NCBI RefSeq assembly: GCF_046159835.1
Contig: NZ_JBJXCY010000001.1
Location: forward strand, 1,674,001 to 1,738,000
Reading direction: 5' to 3'
Origin: JACKJK01 sp046159835
GTDB taxonomy: Bacteria; Pseudomonadota; Alphaproteobacteria; Rhizobiales; Tepidamorphaceae
Length of the DNA stretch: 64,000 nt
Position 1 is the stretch's first letter; every line of letters begins with the position of its first letter. The notes beneath the pieces are model-generated. The model searched no databases and was not told where the DNA came from. It worked only from the letters and a program-made list of their open reading frames with translations. Positions 25,551 to 32,954 of this stretch are shown here, in pieces. Both the position numbers and the translations under genes were made by a program.

Positions 25551-26369
25551 CTATCGCTCAAGCGCGCGGGCGCACTGGTCGAGATGCGACGGCGCCAGAT
25601 GTGCGTAGCGCAACGTCATAGTCATCGTCCGGTGCCCGAGGAATTCCTGTATGCGCTTGATGTCGACACCCGCCTGGGCCAGCCGCGAGGCACATGTGTG
25701 GCGCAGGATATGCGGCACAACCTGCGTATCATCAGCCAATCCGACGCGGGATTTGGCCCGAACCCACGCATTGCGGAAATTGCAGTAGCGCACGGAGGCG
25801 AATGGTCCGCCCGGTTCGGTGCCGCGTTGGGATTCAATCGCAGCCATGGCCGCGCTGGTCAGCGGCACCGTGCGCGGGCTGTTGGTCTTGGTTTCCCAAA
25901 AGATGCATTGGTGATCGCTGACATCGGTCCACTTGAGGCCGATCGCCTCGCCCACGCGCGCACCGCTGTCCACGAGGAACCGGCACAACTGGCCATATTG
26001 AGGGTTCTGCCAGTCCATGACCTCGAACAGCGCAGCCTCTTCCTCCGGCGAGAGATAGCGCACGCGGGCGTTGCGCTCCGGATATTTCGTCAGGTCCGGC
26101 AGACGATCCAGCTGGCCGCGCTTGTGGTGCTTACGCAGCAGCTTTCCAACGCAGGCCAGTTTCCGATTGATGGTGCTGTTCTTGTTACCGCGCTTGCGGA
26201 ATTCCGCGCGGATCACGTCGACGAAATAGTCGTCGAACTTCTTCAGCTGCTTCTGGAAGCAGATCTTCTCGATTTCGTGGACATAGGCCTCGCAGGTCGT
26301 CTTGTGGACGCCCTCCTCCCAGAGGATATCGCCGTACATGTCCCATAGCTCGATCACGCTCACACGCAT
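25551..26369 (-). CDS. Tyrosine recombinase A, flanking the porin gene
   Basis: A 272-residue tyrosine site-specific recombinase (phage integrase family). Residues 5-90 are a SAM-like core-binding domain (S-T-I-N-R-K-L-A). The catalytic domain shows the full set: Arg in G-A-R-V-G-E-A-I, Lys in W-E-T-K, H-x-x-R in H-I-L-R-H-T-C-A-S-R-L, His in L-G-H-R-T, and nucleophile Tyr in M-T-L-R-Y-A-H. It appears intact and active. By eye about half its residues match recombinase B on the other side of the porin. The ATG at 26369 has GGAG eight bases upstream; a GTG at 26372 is also possible. The porin gene lies directly upstream on the same strand. Confidence 0.92.
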   Translation of the reverse strand: MRVSVIELWDMYGDILWEEGVHKTTCEAYVHEIEKICFQKQLKKFDDYFVDVIRAEFRKRGNKNSTINRKLACVGKLLRKHHKRGQLDRLPDLTKYPERNARVRYLSPEEEAALFEVMDWQNPQYGQLCRFLVDSGARVGEAIGLKWTDVSDHQCIFWETKTNSPRTVPLTSAAMAAIESQRGTEPGGPFASVRYCNFRNAWVRAKSRVGLADDTQVVPHILRHTCASRLAQAGVDIKRIQEFLGHRTMTMTLRYAHLAPSHLDQCARALER

Positions 26370-26377
26370 CACGCATA

Positions 26378-26398
26378 CTCCATACCTTACATATGGAG
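26378..26398. repeat. Perfect 7-7-7 inverted repeat in recombinase A leader
   Basis: CTCCATA (26378-26384) and TATGGAG (26392-26398) are exact inverted repeats around a 7-base centre, CCTTACA. The left arm overlaps the Shine-Dalgarno sequence of recombinase A. Two half-sites around a 6-8 bp core is the layout of tyrosine-recombinase crossover sites, but a repressor operator would look the same. Confidence 0.5.
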
Positions 26399-26512
26399 AC
26401 TCTACGCAACCGAAGTTCTCGTTCTAGCAATCGTACGTTGAATCACGTTTTCTCAATGCATCTGAGCCATGCATTACTGCATATACATTACTTATATACT
26501 AAACGCGCGAAA
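26399..26512. other. AT-rich gene-free stretch between recombinase A and the porin
   Basis: This stretch is clearly AT-richer than the flanking chromosome and has no plausible reading frame. It contains two ATGCAT palindromes (26456-26461 and 26469-26474) and a TATA-rich run near 26480-26500, and must hold the recombinase A promoter. It could also contain recombinase arm sites. Confidence 0.5.
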
Positions 26513-26542
26513 GCACCCCGGCAGCATATCCTACCGAGGTGC
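26513..26542 (-). terminator. Hairpin downstream of the porin gene
   Basis: Arms GCACCCCGG (26513-26521) and CCGAGGTGC (26534-26542) form a 9-bp stem with one G-T pair and a 12-base loop, 27 bp past the porin stop. The stronger T-run (TATTTTT) lies on the plus-strand side, while porin transcripts would run into TTTCGCGCGTTT. It probably ends porin transcription. Confidence 0.55.
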
Positions 26543-26568
26543 AATATTTTTGCAGTTACGTCGTCTTG

Positions 26569-27813
26569 TTAGAACGATGCAGCTGCCTGGAAGACACCAA
26601 TGACTTCGTCGGTGTCAGGACCAACGGCCGGCGAGGTGTTGCGATAGAGCAGCTCACCCATGAACTCGAAGCCGGAAGCCGGACGGTAGGAGACGAGCAG
26701 GCTGCCGCCCCACACATCTTGATCGACCGCGCAAGCACCGTCGGCTTCGACCGCCTGAAGACGCGAGCAGTTCGCAGCCGCAGTCGCCAGTGATGCCGAG
26801 TTACCGTTGTTGTCCTCGTTGCCCCAGAAACCAGCCGCCTGGAAGGTGACCATGTCTGTTGCTTCGTAGGACAGGCCACCCATGATGCCGAACTGGTTGT
26901 GGTCGTCACCCGTGTTGTTGCCGGCGTTGAACCAGTCGAACTGGTAGGACGGATTGGCGTGGGTGTAGTTGACCTTACCGAAGATGTTCAGCTGGTCGGT
27001 CAGTTCACCGGCAATGGAGAACATGATGCCGTAGCCGAGTTCGTCAGTGCCAGCCGGGTCGGCATATTCGTTCTGGTGAAGCACACCAGAAAGTTGAGCA
27101 TCCCAAGATCCCACAGCATAATTGATGTTGGCGACGAAGTTCGGAACGTTGTTCTCGCCGGAGCCACCGTTGCCGTAGTTGACGAAGGTCACGGGCGTCG
27201 GCACACCGCCGGAAAGGCGACGGGTCCGCCCATCGTTTTCATAGGCCTGATCTTCAATTGCGATGGCAACACTCAAACCGTTCCCAACCGACTGCGTGTA
27301 GCGAATCTGGTTGATACGGATCGAATGTGCCGCGAACGAGATGTCGGTCCCGTTCGGATCAGACGCACCGTGCAGATAGGTCGACCAGGTCTTACCGAAG
27401 ACCCAATTTCCCATCTGCGCAAATGCATGGCGCAGTTGCAGGGGGCCTCCGGTGTTGCCGTTGTTGTCCGAAGCCTGGACTTCAACGAATGCGCGGACAG
27501 TGCCGTGATCAGTCGAGCGGCGAGCGTCGAAGTTGAGACGACCCTGAGCGTACATACCGAAGCGATCATCGCCGACGTTCTCTTCAATGTTACCTTCGTT
27601 GACATCGACGTAATCGTCGTTGACGCCCCAGACGACCAGTCGGGCGAAGCCGCCGACCTTGAAGCAGACATCGGTGCCGGGCAGCTCGATGAAGCCACGC
27701 GCATCGCAACGGTAGACAGGCTCGCGCATCGGCGCGTCGGCAGCCTGGGCCAGACCGACGCAAGCGAAGGTCGCGGCGGCAGTGCCAATGAGAATAGTTT
27801 TAAGGTTTTTCAT
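26569..27813 (-). CDS. Outer-membrane porin (Porin_2, rhizobial Omp2-like)
   Basis: A 414-residue trimeric beta-barrel porin for passive diffusion of small solutes, and a likely phage or host contact surface. A signal peptide spans residues 1-24 (L-A-Q-A before A-D-A-P). The family N-terminus Y-R-C-D-A-R-G-F and G-T-D-V-C-F-K-V-G-G supplies two conserved cysteines. Alternating strands run to a C-terminal phenylalanine (Q-A-A-A-S-F), the usual Bam-recognition end. GGAGG precedes the ATG. Uniquely here, the gene sits between two outward-facing recombinase genes, only 59 bp from the start of recombinase B. Its base composition is lower in GC than the housekeeping genes around it. Confidence 0.93.
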   Translation of the reverse strand: MKNLKTILIGTAAATFACVGLAQAADAPMREPVYRCDARGFIELPGTDVCFKVGGFARLVVWGVNDDYVDVNEGNIEENVGDDRFGMYAQGRLNFDARRSTDHGTVRAFVEVQASDNNGNTGGPLQLRHAFAQMGNWVFGKTWSTYLHGASDPNGTDISFAAHSIRINQIRYTQSVGNGLSVAIAIEDQAYENDGRTRRLSGGVPTPVTFVNYGNGGSGENNVPNFVANINYAVGSWDAQLSGVLHQNEYADPAGTDELGYGIMFSIAGELTDQLNIFGKVNYTHANPSYQFDWFNAGNNTGDDHNQFGIMGGLSYEATDMVTFQAAGFWGNEDNNGNSASLATAAANCSRLQAVEADGACAVDQDVWGGSLLVSYRPASGFEFMGELLYRNTSPAVGPDTDEVIGVFQAAASF

Positions 27814-27814
27814 C

Positions 27815-27870
27815 TTGACCTCCAGTCAAAATGCTTCTTCAATAAGACGAACAAGCAGACTGGAGTGCAA
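27815..27870. promoter_or_regulatory. Divergent promoter/inverted-repeat element between porin and recombinase B
   Basis: The gap is almost one inverted repeat. Outer arms 27815-27827 and 27858-27870 match in 11 of 13 bases (TTGACCTCCAGTC against TTGCACTCCAGTC on the other strand). Inner arms TGCTTCTTC (27832-27840) and GAACAAGCA (27849-27857) match in 8 of 9. The centre is 8 bp, AATAAGAC. Each outer arm holds a -35-like hexamer for the gene on the far side (TTGACC, TTGCAC) and the Shine-Dalgarno of the near gene. Candidate -10s, TTCAAT (27838-27843, plus) and TCTTAT (27842-27847, minus), overlap at 17-bp spacing. It may be an operator, a recombination core, or both. Confidence 0.55.
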
Positions 27871-27872
27871 TA

Positions 27873-28733
27873 ATGACTATCAATCTTGTATCTATTTGGC
27901 ACTTATACAAAGATATTGCATGGGAAAATACGCCTCACAAGACGACTTGCGAAGCATACATTTTGGAAATGCAAAATATTATTGACCAGAGAAAGCTGAC
28001 AGAAATCGACACACAACTTGTCGATCACTTCCGCGCGGAGTTTCGCAGTCGCGGGAATCGCAATAGCACTATCAACCGGAAGTTGAGTTGCCTTGGTAAA
28101 CTCCTGCGGCGGCACCAGCGCGCGGGGCAGCTTTCACACCTTCCGGACATGTCGAAATTCCCCGAACGCAACGGTCGGGTGCGGTTTCTTTCCTCAGCGG
28201 AAGAAAAACACCTGTTCTCGAAGATCGGCTTGTTCGATCCGCGCTACGAAGACCTGTGCATCTTCCTGGTGAATACAGCAGCGCGGATTGGTGAAGCCGT
28301 TCAAGTCCGGTGGAGTGACGTCACCGATACCACGGTCACCTTCTGGGAAACCAAGGCTGGCTTGCCTCGCACCATCCCGCTCACGGACGCCGCAGCAGAG
28401 GCCTTGTCGCGACAGACATCGCGAAATGCCATCGGGCCTTTCGCCAGCATCAAGTATCCGAAGTTCCGCTACGCCTGGAACAAGGCCAAGCAGGAAGCCG
28501 GTCTCGGGGCCGACCCGCAGGTCGTCCCACACATCCTCCGCCACACCTGCGCGTCACGGCTCGTCCAGTCCGGTATAGACATCAAGCGTGTGCAGGATTT
28601 TCTCGGCCACAAGACCATATCGATGACCTTGCGGTACGCCCACCTCGCGCCAAGCCACCTGAACGAATGCGCGGCAGTTCTCAACAAGCTTGGCGAGGAC
28701 ACGCGCCGCACGATTGGCTCCGAAACGGATTGA
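27873..28733 (+). CDS. Tyrosine recombinase B, flanking the porin gene
   Basis: A 286-residue tyrosine recombinase, similar along its whole length to recombinase A (shared blocks include H-K-T-T-C-E-A-Y, N-S-T-I-N-R-K-L and V-V-P-H-I-L-R-H-T-C-A-S-R-L). The catalytic set is complete: Arg in A-A-R-I-G-E-A-V, Lys in W-E-T-K, H-I-L-R-H, L-G-H-K-T, and Tyr in M-T-L-R-Y-A-H. The 5' end of the gene is strikingly AT-rich compared with the rest. It is divergent from the porin, and TGGAG precedes its ATG. The pair may act together, as two-recombinase systems such as XerC/XerD do, but that is inferred. Confidence 0.92.
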   Translation: MTINLVSIWHLYKDIAWENTPHKTTCEAYILEMQNIIDQRKLTEIDTQLVDHFRAEFRSRGNRNSTINRKLSCLGKLLRRHQRAGQLSHLPDMSKFPERNGRVRFLSSAEEKHLFSKIGLFDPRYEDLCIFLVNTAARIGEAVQVRWSDVTDTTVTFWETKAGLPRTIPLTDAAAEALSRQTSRNAIGPFASIKYPKFRYAWNKAKQEAGLGADPQVVPHILRHTCASRLVQSGIDIKRVQDFLGHKTISMTLRYAHLAPSHLNECAAVLNKLGEDTRRTIGSETD

Positions 28734-28856
28734 GCTTCAAAGCTTCTCGTCTGGAGCATGCGGCTGGCCACCGGGCGCACGGACACCGCCTGCCACCCGG
28801 TCACAATTGGATGAGACCCGTGGACGCGCATTGCCAATTCACCGTACAAGACTGCC

Positions 28857-29321
28857 ATGCGCCTGACCGAGCAAACCCGATATGCCGTCCGCGTGGTGGC
28901 CTACTGCGCCGCCCACCATCCCGAGCGTGTCCGCGCGCATGAAATCGCGGATGCCCTGGGCCTGACGGAATTCACGGTCTTCAAACTGCTGAAGACGGCG
29001 CGCGATGCGAACCTGCTTGACACGACGCGCGGTCGGCAGGGCGGCATCCGTCTGGGTTTCGATCCCGCGCTGATGAGCGTCGGCCAGATCGTGCGCGCCT
29101 TCGAGCCGCGCTTCCAGCAGTGCGGCCCGGCCGCGCTGTTCGGCACCGATGATGGCGGGCTCGAGCCTTACGACTTCTCAACGAGCGAAGCCTTCGGCCG
29201 CGGCGTCAACGCGTTCCTTGGCGAACTCGACACGATCCGCATCACCGACCTGCTGGCGCGCGAGGAAATGCGCGGCGGCACGCCGCCTGCTACCGAAAGC
29301 CATGCCGGGGATGACAGGTAG
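28857..29321 (+). CDS. Rrf2-family transcriptional regulator lacking the Fe-S cysteine set
   Basis: A 154-residue Rrf2-type regulator with an N-terminal winged HTH (M-R-L-T-E-Q-T-R-Y-A-V-R-V, then L-G-L-T-E-F-T-V-F-K-L-L-K). The region that holds three clustered cysteines in IscR, NsrR and RirA has only one here (Q-Q-C-G-P near residue 88), so it probably does not hold a normal iron-sulfur cluster. A short inverted pair (AATTGG...CCAATT) in the 123-bp upstream gap might be an autoregulatory operator. The next gene overlaps its end by 20 bp. Targets are unknown; the oxidative-stress gene ohr is close by. Confidence 0.85.
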   Translation: MRLTEQTRYAVRVVAYCAAHHPERVRAHEIADALGLTEFTVFKLLKTARDANLLDTTRGRQGGIRLGFDPALMSVGQIVRAFEPRFQQCGPAALFGTDDGGLEPYDFSTSEAFGRGVNAFLGELDTIRITDLLAREEMRGGTPPATESHAGDDR

Positions 29322-29562
29322 CGTTCTCCCCGGCGGTGTGGTTCACGACCTGCCGGACGACCTGCGTTCAGCCCTTGAAGCCAGCGATGCCGCGCGCGAG
29401 ACGTGGCTCGACATCACGCCGCTCGCGCGCAACGAATGGATCTGCTGGATCGAAACGGCCAAGAAGGCCGAGACCCGCACAAAACGGATCAACTGGGGCT
29501 GCGAGAATCTCGAAGAGGGAAAGCGCCGCCCCTGCTGCTGGCCGGGCTGCAAGCACCGGTAG
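29302..29562 (+). CDS. YdeI/OmpD-associated (OmdA) family small protein
   Basis: An 86-residue protein matching the C-terminal YdeI/OmdA domain, known from bacteriocin-resistance-associated proteins, with no defined enzymatic role. Hallmarks are D-L-P-D-D-L-R-S-A-L-E near the start, W-I-E-T-A-K-K-A-E-T-R-T-K-R-I in the middle and a cysteine-rich tail R-R-P-C-C-W-P-G-C. It starts inside the end of the Rrf2 gene (ATG at 29302; ATG at 29311 is the alternative), so it is probably translated together with it. It is convergent with ohr. Confidence 0.75.
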   Translation: MPGMTGSVLPGGVVHDLPDDLRSALEASDAARETWLDITPLARNEWICWIETAKKAETRTKRINWGCENLEEGKRRPCCWPGCKHR

Positions 29563-29580
29563 GCCGGGCGGCCAGGCGTT

Positions 29581-29607
29581 GCCGGGGAAAGACCTGCCCT
29601 CCCCGGC
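29581..29607. terminator. Hairpin between convergent YdeI-like and ohr genes
   Basis: GCCGGGGA (29581-29588) and TCCCCGGC (29600-29607) form a perfect 8-bp GC-rich stem with an 11-base loop, 17 bp past the ohr stop. There is no T-run on either side, so a bidirectional role is likely but not proven. Confidence 0.5.
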
Positions 29608-29623
29608 GAACATGATATTGCAG

Positions 29624-30055
29624 TCAGACGACTTCCGTCGTGACCTCGATATTGCCCTTGGTCGCATGGGAATACGGGCAGATGCCATGACCGGCATCGG
29701 CGATCTTCTGCGCGTCTGCCTTGTCGATGCCCGGCATGTCGACCTTGAGGTTGACCTTCAGGCCGAAACCCTTGTCGGAGCGCGGACCGATGCCGACGGT
29801 CGCCGTCACCTTCGCGTCTTCCGGAATCTTGGGGAGCGACTTGTCCTGGCTGGCGGCAAAGCGCATCGCGCCGAGGTAGCAGGCGGCATAACCGGTCGCG
29901 AAGAGCTGCTCCGGGTTGTGGCCATCACCGGCACCGCCCAGCGCCTTCGGCGGGACCATCTTCAGGTCGAGCGCACCGTCTTCGGTCTTCACGTTGCCTT
30001 CGCGGCCGCCGCCGGTCGCGGTGGCCGAAACTTCGTATTTGATATCCACGGACAT
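29624..30055 (-). CDS. ohr: Organic hydroperoxide resistance protein (Ohr/OsmC family)
   Basis: A 143-residue dimeric thiol peroxidase reducing organic and lipid hydroperoxides. The two redox cysteines sit in typical contexts: Cys59 in G-Y-A-A-C-Y-L-G-A and Cys126 in H-G-I-C-P-Y-S-H-A-T, and length is standard. The N-terminus M-S-V-D-I-K-Y-E-V is typical. No MarR-type OhrR gene is adjacent; the nearest regulator is the Rrf2 protein. It is transcribed alone, with 180 bp upstream to the convergent end of the Sel1-like gene. Confidence 0.92.
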   Translation of the reverse strand: MSVDIKYEVSATATGGGREGNVKTEDGALDLKMVPPKALGGAGDGHNPEQLFATGYAACYLGAMRFAASQDKSLPKIPEDAKVTATVGIGPRSDKGFGLKVNLKVDMPGIDKADAQKIADAGHGICPYSHATKGNIEVTTEVV

Positions 30056-30235
30056 GTCGCCGCTCCTTGTGTAGGCGCAAAATTCGCACGCGCTTGAACT
30101 TAGGGCACGCTGGCGAAAAATCCGCTACCGGAGCAAACAAACTGTTCCGCTCTGCCGCGCATGGTGCGCAGCGGGTCTCTTGTACTGGTCAGCCGGCTGA
30201 CCGCCGGCCGTCAACTTCGTGATGTCGGGCGTTGT

Positions 30236-30502
30236 TCAGTGAACGCTCAGCCATTCGCGCGCGGCGCGCTGGGCAGCGGCAATCTGGTCGCTTGTCATTT
30301 CTTCCGACAGTTCGCGGCGCAGTGCCACCGCACGCTGCTCACCGCGCATGGCGGCGATGTTGAACCACTTGTGCGCTTCCACGAAATCGGGCACCGCGCC
30401 GCGTCCGTTGGCGTGCATCAGCCCCATGCGGAAATACATCTCTCCGTCGGCCTGTCCGGAAACGATCGCGGCGTCTTCACAGATATGTTCGATACGAGCC
30501 AT
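30236..30502 (-). CDS. Small Sel1-like repeat protein
   Basis: An 88-residue protein with one or two Sel1/TPR-like helical repeats (F-R-M-G-L-M-H-A-N-G-R-G, then A-H-K-W-F-N-I-A-A-M-R-G). Such repeats mediate protein contacts; no enzymatic domain is seen. The frame is open to 30634, but the ATG at 30502 is preceded by GGGGAGCAGGA and starts at the conserved M-A-R-I-E-H, so the short form was chosen. No signal peptide is evident, so it is probably cytoplasmic. Partner and role are unknown. Confidence 0.7.
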   Translation of the reverse strand: MARIEHICEDAAIVSGQADGEMYFRMGLMHANGRGAVPDFVEAHKWFNIAAMRGEQRAVALRRELSEEMTSDQIAAAQRAAREWLSVH

Positions 30503-30830
30503 TGTCCTGCTCCCCGTTTGTGTATGCCCGCCTCGTTCCCCCGAGGCACGAGCGGTGTCCCTGTTGATGCGCCACGGACCTTCTGAAGTGTTCGTCGAAG
30601 TATCGCGGCGACACCCAAAGAATGGGGCCAGCACTTGAATCCGGCGTTAAGCGGGAGACTTAACGGGGAGCTTCCAAAGCTTGAATCCTTCGTGAATCCG
30701 AAATCCGGCTATCCGTCAAACGTCTGAAAAACCAGCGAGAATCCCGCACGGTGAATCGATTGCGAACTTTCGCGTTTACGCTTTGCTGACTCTGGATCGC
30801 GACAGCGCACGCAATTTGTCCGAATGCGGA
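30503..30830. other. Gene-free stretch upstream of the Sel1-like gene
   Basis: About 330 bp without a convincing reading frame. It should hold the promoter of the Sel1-like gene on the minus strand, and beyond that ends at the GST terminator. Nothing else was recognised in it. Confidence 0.5.
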
Positions 30831-30857
30831 AACGAAAAAGGGGCGCCGAAGCGCCCC
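30831..30857 (-). terminator. Intrinsic terminator of the GST gene
   Basis: On the minus strand a 7-bp stem GGGGCGC/GCGCCCC closes a TTCG tetraloop and is followed by CTTTTTCGTTT, a classic rho-independent terminator, 28 bp after the GST stop codon. Confidence 0.9.
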
Positions 30858-30885
30858 TTGATGCAGGTCGAATATTTCCGCGTTG

Positions 30886-31581
30886 CTAGCGGCTGCGCTG
30901 CCCGAACAGCACCTTCTTGGCGTTGTCGTCCTGGGAGATGTTGGAGCGGCGATCCTTGGCCAGCGCCAGCCCCTTTTCGACCGCCGGGCGCGCCAGCATC
31001 GTCTCGAGCCAGCGCATCACGTTCGGAAATTCGGCCTTGTCCATCTGCTGGCGCTCCCAAAGTGTCGCCCAGCCCACCATGGCCATGTCCGCGATGGAAT
31101 ACTCGTCGCAGACGAACTCGCGCCCCTCGAGGCGCTTGTTCAGCACGCCGTACAGCCGATGCGTCTCGTCGGTGTAGCGCTTCTTGGCGTATGGCAGGTC
31201 TTCCGGCGCATACTGGTTGAAATGGTGGTTCTGGCCGAGCATCGGGCCGAACCCGCCCATCTGCCACATCAGCCATTCTTCCACCGCCACGCGCTTGCGC
31301 TCGTCGCTTGGATAGAACTTGCCCGTCTTGCGGCCGAGATATTGCAGGATCGCGCCGGACTCGAAGACCGAGATCGGCTTGCCGTCCGGGCCGTCCGGAT
31401 CGACGATCGCCGGCATCCGGTTGTTCGGGGAGATTTCCAGAAACTCCGGCTTGAACTGGTCGCCAGCCCCGATGTTCACCAGATGCAGGTCGTAGGGCAG
31501 ACCGCATTCCTCCAGCATGATCGAGACCTTCCACCCGTTGGGCGTGGGCCAGTAGTGAAGTTCGATGGGCTTCTGGGTCAT
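30886..31581 (-). CDS. Glutathione S-transferase family protein (YfcG/YghU-like)
   Basis: A 231-residue GST-fold protein of the Nu/YfcG group, which act as glutathione-dependent disulfide-bond reductases. The thioredoxin-like domain (1-85) has T-P-N-G-W-K-V-S with the conserved Thr-Pro-Asn, then S-P-N-N-R-M-P-A-I-V and F-E-S-G-A-I glutathione-binding segments. The all-helical domain (95-215) includes the N-cap box S-I-A-D-M-A. It is a single-gene unit with its own terminator and is divergent from the GT9 gene across about 190 bp. The exact substrate is not known. Confidence 0.9.
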   Translation of the reverse strand: MTQKPIELHYWPTPNGWKVSIMLEECGLPYDLHLVNIGAGDQFKPEFLEISPNNRMPAIVDPDGPDGKPISVFESGAILQYLGRKTGKFYPSDERKRVAVEEWLMWQMGGFGPMLGQNHHFNQYAPEDLPYAKKRYTDETHRLYGVLNKRLEGREFVCDEYSIADMAMVGWATLWERQQMDKAEFPNVMRWLETMLARPAVEKGLALAKDRRSNISQDDNAKKVLFGQRSR

Positions 31582-31772
31582 TCGTGTTGCCTTCGTTGGT
31601 CGTGTTGCACCTGCGCTTGCCAGATAGCGCGCAAGCTTTGTGTTGGCGAGCAGCGCGGCTCTGCACGTGCCTCATGGCGCGACAGGCGTGTGGAAAGTCG
31701 CGCAGGTGGCTTGTTGCTCGGCCTGTTCCCGCGCCATGGTCGCACATCTTTTCGTTACGTGAGGACTGGCGG

Positions 31773-32954
31773 ATGAAGCAGCGCCTGCGGGCACTTTACA
31801 GGGCGCGCCGCCGTGGCTTTGGTGCACATGCGCCCGCCCGCACTGTGACTGTGCATGCGGACGCGCTCAGCCTTGCCGGCACAATCGAGCCCAAGCGCAT
31901 ACTCGTGGTGCGCATGGACGGCCTCGGTGATTTCCTGCTTAGCCTGCGGGCCTTCGCCCATCTTCGCACGAGCTTTCCCGACAGCTTTCTGGAATTGCTG
32001 GTTGACCCGGCCAATGCCGACCTGGCCGCCGCCACAAGGCTGTTCGACGCAGTCCACCCGTTTGCTTACTTTCCATCCGAACCCGGAGGACGCCGTGCGA
32101 GCGACGCCGACTTGCAGCGCGTCGTCACCACATTGAACCTCGGCGAATTCGACGTCGCCATCGACATGCGCCACTACGGTTCGACCCGCCGCTTCGTCGC
32201 CGTGATCCCCGCTTGCTTTCGCGCCGGCTTCCGCGCTCGCAAGAAGGACGCGACCTTCGACCTGCTCCTGCCGGATTTCGACCAGCTTCCCGACGGCAAG
32301 CGCGTGCACGTCTCGACCCGGCACATGCTGCTGGCGGCTGCAGTCGTCGATTCCTTCGGCCGGTCGGCGGGTACTCATCCAGTGCGAAACACGCTGCCGG
32401 ACCTTGCCTGGCGCGGGTCGGGGCAAGGCACGCAGCCGAAGATCGTCATCAATCCCTACAGCGGCCGGGCCATCAAGAATTGGCCCGAGGCTCACTACGC
32501 CGAGCTGATCCGCGACCTTCAGTCGACCATTCAGGCCGACGTCGCCATCTTCGGCGAGACCCCGGACGTCAGGAACGGGACCCGGGAAACATTCACGATA
32601 ATTCCCGGCGTCACCGATCTGGGAACGAGGCTGCCGTTCGGCGAACTGGCAGGCGTGCTCTGCGGCGCGGACCTATATATCGGGAACGACAGCGGCACGA
32701 CCCACCTTGCCGCGATGCTCGGCGTGCCGACACTTGCCGTCATGTCCGGTGACGTGGATGCCGAGGTCTGGCGACCGATTGGCGAGCGCGCAACCGTGCT
32801 GGTGGGCGACGCGCCCTGTGCGCCCTGCTTCCTCAACGCGCTGAAGCGCTGCCCGAACGCTCACGCCTGCATGACGAGCGTGACGCCGCAAGTGATGGCG
32901 CAGGCCGCTCGCGACCTGCTGGACAGGGCACGGGCCGAGCCAAGTCAGGGATAG
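31773..32954 (+). CDS. GT9-family glycosyltransferase (heptosyltransferase-like)
   Basis: A 393-residue GT9 (ADP-heptose:LPS heptosyltransferase-like) protein. The N-terminal entry is I-L-V-V-R-M-D-G-L-G-D-F-L, and the C-terminal sugar-nucleotide site is G-N-D-S-G-T-T-H-L-A-A-M-L-G-V-P. A C-A-P-C...C...C cluster near residue 355 is typical of many GT9 members. The frame is open from 31584, but the ATG at 31773 has GAGG upstream and gives a normal length. It may add a core-type sugar to lipopolysaccharide or another glycan, but no waa cluster is adjacent. It overlaps the convergent GNAT gene by 10 bp. Confidence 0.83.
   Translation: MKQRLRALYRARRRGFGAHAPARTVTVHADALSLAGTIEPKRILVVRMDGLGDFLLSLRAFAHLRTSFPDSFLELLVDPANADLAAATRLFDAVHPFAYFPSEPGGRRASDADLQRVVTTLNLGEFDVAIDMRHYGSTRRFVAVIPACFRAGFRARKKDATFDLLLPDFDQLPDGKRVHVSTRHMLLAAAVVDSFGRSAGTHPVRNTLPDLAWRGSGQGTQPKIVINPYSGRAIKNWPEAHYAELIRDLQSTIQADVAIFGETPDVRNGTRETFTIIPGVTDLGTRLPFGELAGVLCGADLYIGNDSGTTHLAAMLGVPTLAVMSGDVDAEVWRPIGERATVLVGDAPCAPCFLNALKRCPNAHACMTSVTPQVMAQAARDLLDRARAEPSQG

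Noticed and set aside
25487..28856. Prophage or integrative element carrying the recombinases
   Set aside because: There are two recombinases and a porin but no phage, excision, replication or conjugation genes, and no tRNA or clear direct repeats at the edges.
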